DNA from: Streptomyces sparsogenes
GTDB taxonomy: Bacteria > Actinomycetota > Actinomycetes > Streptomycetales > Streptomycetaceae
Direction of reading: 5' to 3'
Assembly (NCBI RefSeq): GCF_001704635.1
Contig: NZ_MAXF01000187.1
Coordinates: forward strand, 1-33,007
Length of the DNA: 33,007 nt
The position numbers and the translations under genes are program-made. Positions 30,913-33,007 of this stretch are shown here, piece by piece. Within the stretch, counting starts at the first letter, position 1. The number at the start of each line of letters is the position of its first letter. A model generated the notes under the pieces. It searched no databases. It saw only the letters and a list, made by a program, of their open reading frames with translations, and was not told the DNA's origin.

Positions 30913-31761
30913 GTGGACGAGATGGACTTGTTGAAGCGCTCCGGGGGTCCCGTGACCCGCGGCCGGCTCGGCCGTGACCTGGCCGCGCTCGGCCTCGGCG
31001 AGGGCGACGTGGTCATGTTCCACACCCGGATGTCCGCCCTCGGCTATGTGGCCGGCGGGGCGCAGACCGTCATCGACGCGCTCGGCGACGTGGTGGGCGC
31101 GCGTGGCACCCTCATGGTGACCTGCGGCTGGAACGACGCGCCGCCCTACGACTTCGTCACCTGGCCGCAGGCCTGGCAGGACGCCGTGCGCGCGGAACAC
31201 CCCGCCTACGACCCCGACCTCAGCGAGGCCGACCACAACAACGGCCGCCTCCCCGAGGCGCTGCGCCGCCGACCCGGGGCCGTCCGCAGCCGCCACCCGG
31301 ACGTCAGCTTCGCGGCCCTGGGAGCGGCGGCCGCGGACCTGATGGCCGACCACCCGTGGGACGACCCCCATGGCCCCGACAGCCCCCTGGCGCGGCTGGT
31401 GGCCCACGGCGGCCGGGTCCTCATGCTGGGCGCCCCCTTGGACACCATGACGCTGCTGCACCACTGCGAGGCGCTCGCCCAGGCCCCCGGCAAGCGGTTC
31501 GTGGACTACGAACAGCCCCTCCTGGTGGAGGGCCGCCGGGTGTGGCGTCGCTTCCACGACATCGACTCCGAGGAGGGCGCCTTCGACTACTCGGCCGTGG
31601 TGCCCGAGGGGCGGGACGCGTTCGAGGTCATCGTCCGGGACATGCTCGCCGCGGGGATCGGCCGGCGCGGCAGGGTCGGAGCCGCCGAGAGCCACCTGTT
31701 CGACGCGCCGCGAGTCGTCGAGTACGCCACCGCCTGGCTCGAGGAGAAGCTGAGCCGGTAG
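30913..31761 (+). CDS. AAC(3)-type aminoglycoside N-acetyltransferase-like protein
   Basis: Acetyl-CoA-dependent transferase of 282 aa. GTG 30913 is chosen with GATAGG about 10 bases upstream; ATG 30922 is an alternative. Family landmarks are VVMFHTRMSALGYVAGGAQTVIDALGDVVGARGTLMV near the N-terminus, RSRHPDVSFAALG, and the active-site run TLLHHCEALA (His183, Glu186), corresponding to TxLHxxE of AAC(3). The antibiotic_NAT family acetylates the 3-amino group of 2-deoxystreptamine aminoglycosides, giving resistance. Many chromosomal Streptomyces members have no proven resistance role, so the substrate is unproven here. Confidence 0.88.
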   Translation: MDEMDLLKRSGGPVTRGRLGRDLAALGLGEGDVVMFHTRMSALGYVAGGAQTVIDALGDVVGARGTLMVTCGWNDAPPYDFVTWPQAWQDAVRAEHPAYDPDLSEADHNNGRLPEALRRRPGAVRSRHPDVSFAALGAAAADLMADHPWDDPHGPDSPLARLVAHGGRVLMLGAPLDTMTLLHHCEALAQAPGKRFVDYEQPLLVEGRRVWRRFHDIDSEEGAFDYSAVVPEGRDAFEVIVRDMLAAGIGRRGRVGAAESHLFDAPRVVEYATAWLEEKLSR

Positions 31762-31858
31762 CGGCGCGGCGGCAGCGGGACGCCCCGCGGCGGCGCCGCA
31801 CGCCCTGCCGGTGTCGGGGGCGGGCGGCTTCCCGTGGCGCGGCTCCGGCCGCCCGGCC

Positions 31859-33007
31859 TCATCGGGGCACCGGGGGCGGGCGGCGGGGCGCGGGCAGGGC
31901 CGGGTGGCCGGGTTCCGCGAGGGGCGGTCCCACGGCGGGGAACGGGCGCCCCGCCCGGTGCGCGGTGTGCGGGGGGTGGGCGAGCAGCCGCTGGAAGGCG
32001 GCCCGCCGGTCCTCCTCGGTGTCGTGGGCCAGGGTGAGCTCGAGGGCGTGGGCGCGCAGCAGGTCGTGGCGGCGGTACCGGCCCGGGGCGTCCTCGGTGA
32101 GCAGGTGGGCCCGGCTCAGCTCGGCGAGCAGCGGGCGGGCCCGCCGCACCGGCTCGCCCAGCAGGCCGGCGGCGACGCACGGGGTGACCTCCGGGCCCGG
32201 GTGGAGCCCCAGCAGCCGGTACAGCCGGGCGGCCCGCGGACCGAGGGAGCGGTACGACCGGGTGAACGCCGCACGCAGGTCGGTCGCCGGGTCGCCGCTG
32301 TCCAGCGCGTCCAGGTCTCCGCAGGCGTCCCGCAACTCCTCGGCCAGGGCGCCGAGCGGGAAGTGCGGGAGCGCGGCGGCGCGGGCGGCCACGATCGCCA
32401 GGGCGAGCGGCAGCCGGGCACACAGCGCGCCGAGCCGGTCGGCCGCCTCCGGCTCGGCGGCGACCCGGGCCGCGCCGAGGCGGCGGGCCAGGAACTCCCG
32501 CGTCTCGTCGTCCGACAGCAGGTCCACGGTCACCGGCCAGGCGCCCTCCGCGGCGACCAGGCCGTCCAGCCGGGTCCGGCTGGTCACCACGACGAGGCAG
32601 CCGGGGACGCCCGGCAGCAGCGGCCGCACCTGTTCGGCGCTCTGGGCGTCGTCCAGCACGATGAGCACCCGCCGGCCGGCGAGCACGCTGCGGTAGAGGC
32701 CGAACCGGGGAGTCGCCGCGGCCGGGACGCGCGGGGCGGGCACCCCGAACGCCTCCAGCACCTCGGCCGCCGCCTCCGCCGGGTCCAGCGCCGTTCCGTC
32801 CGTCCCACGGCGGCGCAGCGGGACGTACAGCTGGCCGTCGGGGAAGCGGTCGCGGACCCGGTGTGCCCAGCGCACCGCGAGCGAGGTCTTGCCCACGCCC
32901 GGGCCGCCGCCGATCGCGGCGACCACGGTCGTCGTGAGGGGCGCGTCGGATGTCCCGGGCGTGTGGGGCGTCCCGGGCGTGTGGGGTGTCCCGGGGGTGT
33001 CGGGTGT
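31859..33007 (-). CDS. AfsR/SARP-like NB-ARC ATPase regulator, partial (N-terminus outside window)
   Basis: The frame is open past the right edge, so the start is not seen. The visible part begins with a Thr/Pro linker made of repeated TPGTPH units. Then an NB-ARC STAND ATPase follows: Walker A GGGPGVGKTS, QLYVPLRRRG, Walker B RRVLIVLDDAQ, sensor VVVTSRTRLDGL, and the GLPL-like CARLPLALAIVAARAA. A winged-helix part (AAFTRSYRSLGPRAARLYRLLGLHPGPEVT; RYRRHDLLRAHALEL) comes next. The end is a His/Pro-rich tail with no TPR repeats. In this family a SARP DNA-binding plus BTAD domain would lie upstream. Likely a regulator of secondary metabolism; converges with the AAC(3) gene. Confidence 0.88.
   Translation of the reverse strand, partial: TPDTPGTPHTPGTPHTPGTSDAPLTTTVVAAIGGGPGVGKTSLAVRWAHRVRDRFPDGQLYVPLRRRGTDGTALDPAEAAAEVLEAFGVPAPRVPAAATPRFGLYRSVLAGRRVLIVLDDAQSAEQVRPLLPGVPGCLVVVTSRTRLDGLVAAEGAWPVTVDLLSDDETREFLARRLGAARVAAEPEAADRLGALCARLPLALAIVAARAAALPHFPLGALAEELRDACGDLDALDSGDPATDLRAAFTRSYRSLGPRAARLYRLLGLHPGPEVTPCVAAGLLGEPVRRARPLLAELSRAHLLTEDAPGRYRRHDLLRAHALELTLAHDTEEDRRAAFQRLLAHPPHTAHRAGRPFPAVGPPLAEPGHPALPAPRRPPPVPR
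32954..33007 (-). repeat. 18-bp tandem repeat in the SARP linker
   Basis: A unit of about 18 bases (GTGTGGGGCGTCCCGGGC, with small changes) is repeated about three times up to the window edge. It codes for the six-residue Thr-Pro-Gly-Thr-Pro-His linker. The copy number may vary between strains. It probably continues outside the window. Confidence 0.7.

Overview
The window is high-GC actinobacterial DNA, almost certainly Streptomyces. It has GTG/TTG starts, strong third-position G/C bias, a Tat signal, an IS701-type transposase, a SARP/AfsR-like regulator, TerD and XRE/MmyB-type genes, and many short regulator-target pairs. No tRNA, rRNA or CRISPR array was seen. All calls come from reading the sequence; nothing was searched against a database.

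Left part (1-15240). A frameshifted IS701-type transposase tail runs in from the left edge. It is followed by a NarL/LuxR two-component pair and a secreted DD-peptidase-like serine hydrolase. Next come an FHA/winged-helix protein (minus), a large Tat-exported beta-propeller/amidohydrolase fusion, a GMC oxidoreductase, a long GapB-type glyceraldehyde-3-phosphate dehydrogenase with a strong terminator, and a YjbR/MmcQ protein. A broken secreted-protein gene follows, then an SDR divergent from an XRE regulator, and an AraC-VOC pair.

Middle part (about 15327-23410). All genes read rightwards and form a compact siphophage-type tail module with no head, terminase, integrase or lysis genes. In order they are: zinc-ribbon protein, small HTH protein, a leader with an inverted repeat and a terminator-like hairpin, tail terminator-like protein, tail tube, tail assembly chaperone G with a GGGGGAA slippery site into a -1 frame T, an extra coiled-coil protein, a very short tape measure, Dit-like protein, tail-tip/fibre-like protein, gp27/Tal-like hub without an enzymatic domain, and a small translationally coupled protein. 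This looks like a domesticated non-contractile (F-type-like) tail particle locus and is the best candidate for an undescribed system. Directly downstream, on the other strand, lies a TerD-CAP-CAP fusion protein.

Right part (24939-33007). An AraC regulator and an NmrA-like oxidoreductase converge, and both upstream regions carry the same pair of motifs, suggesting a regulon. A cNMP-binding-domain histidine kinase overlaps by 4 bp with an unusual response regulator whose output is a glutaredoxin-like plus thioredoxin-reductase-like flavoprotein lacking the CxxC. There follow a two-helix membrane protein, an AAC(3)-type acetyltransferase, and the C-terminal part of an AfsR/SARP-like NB-ARC ATPase that leaves the window at the right edge.
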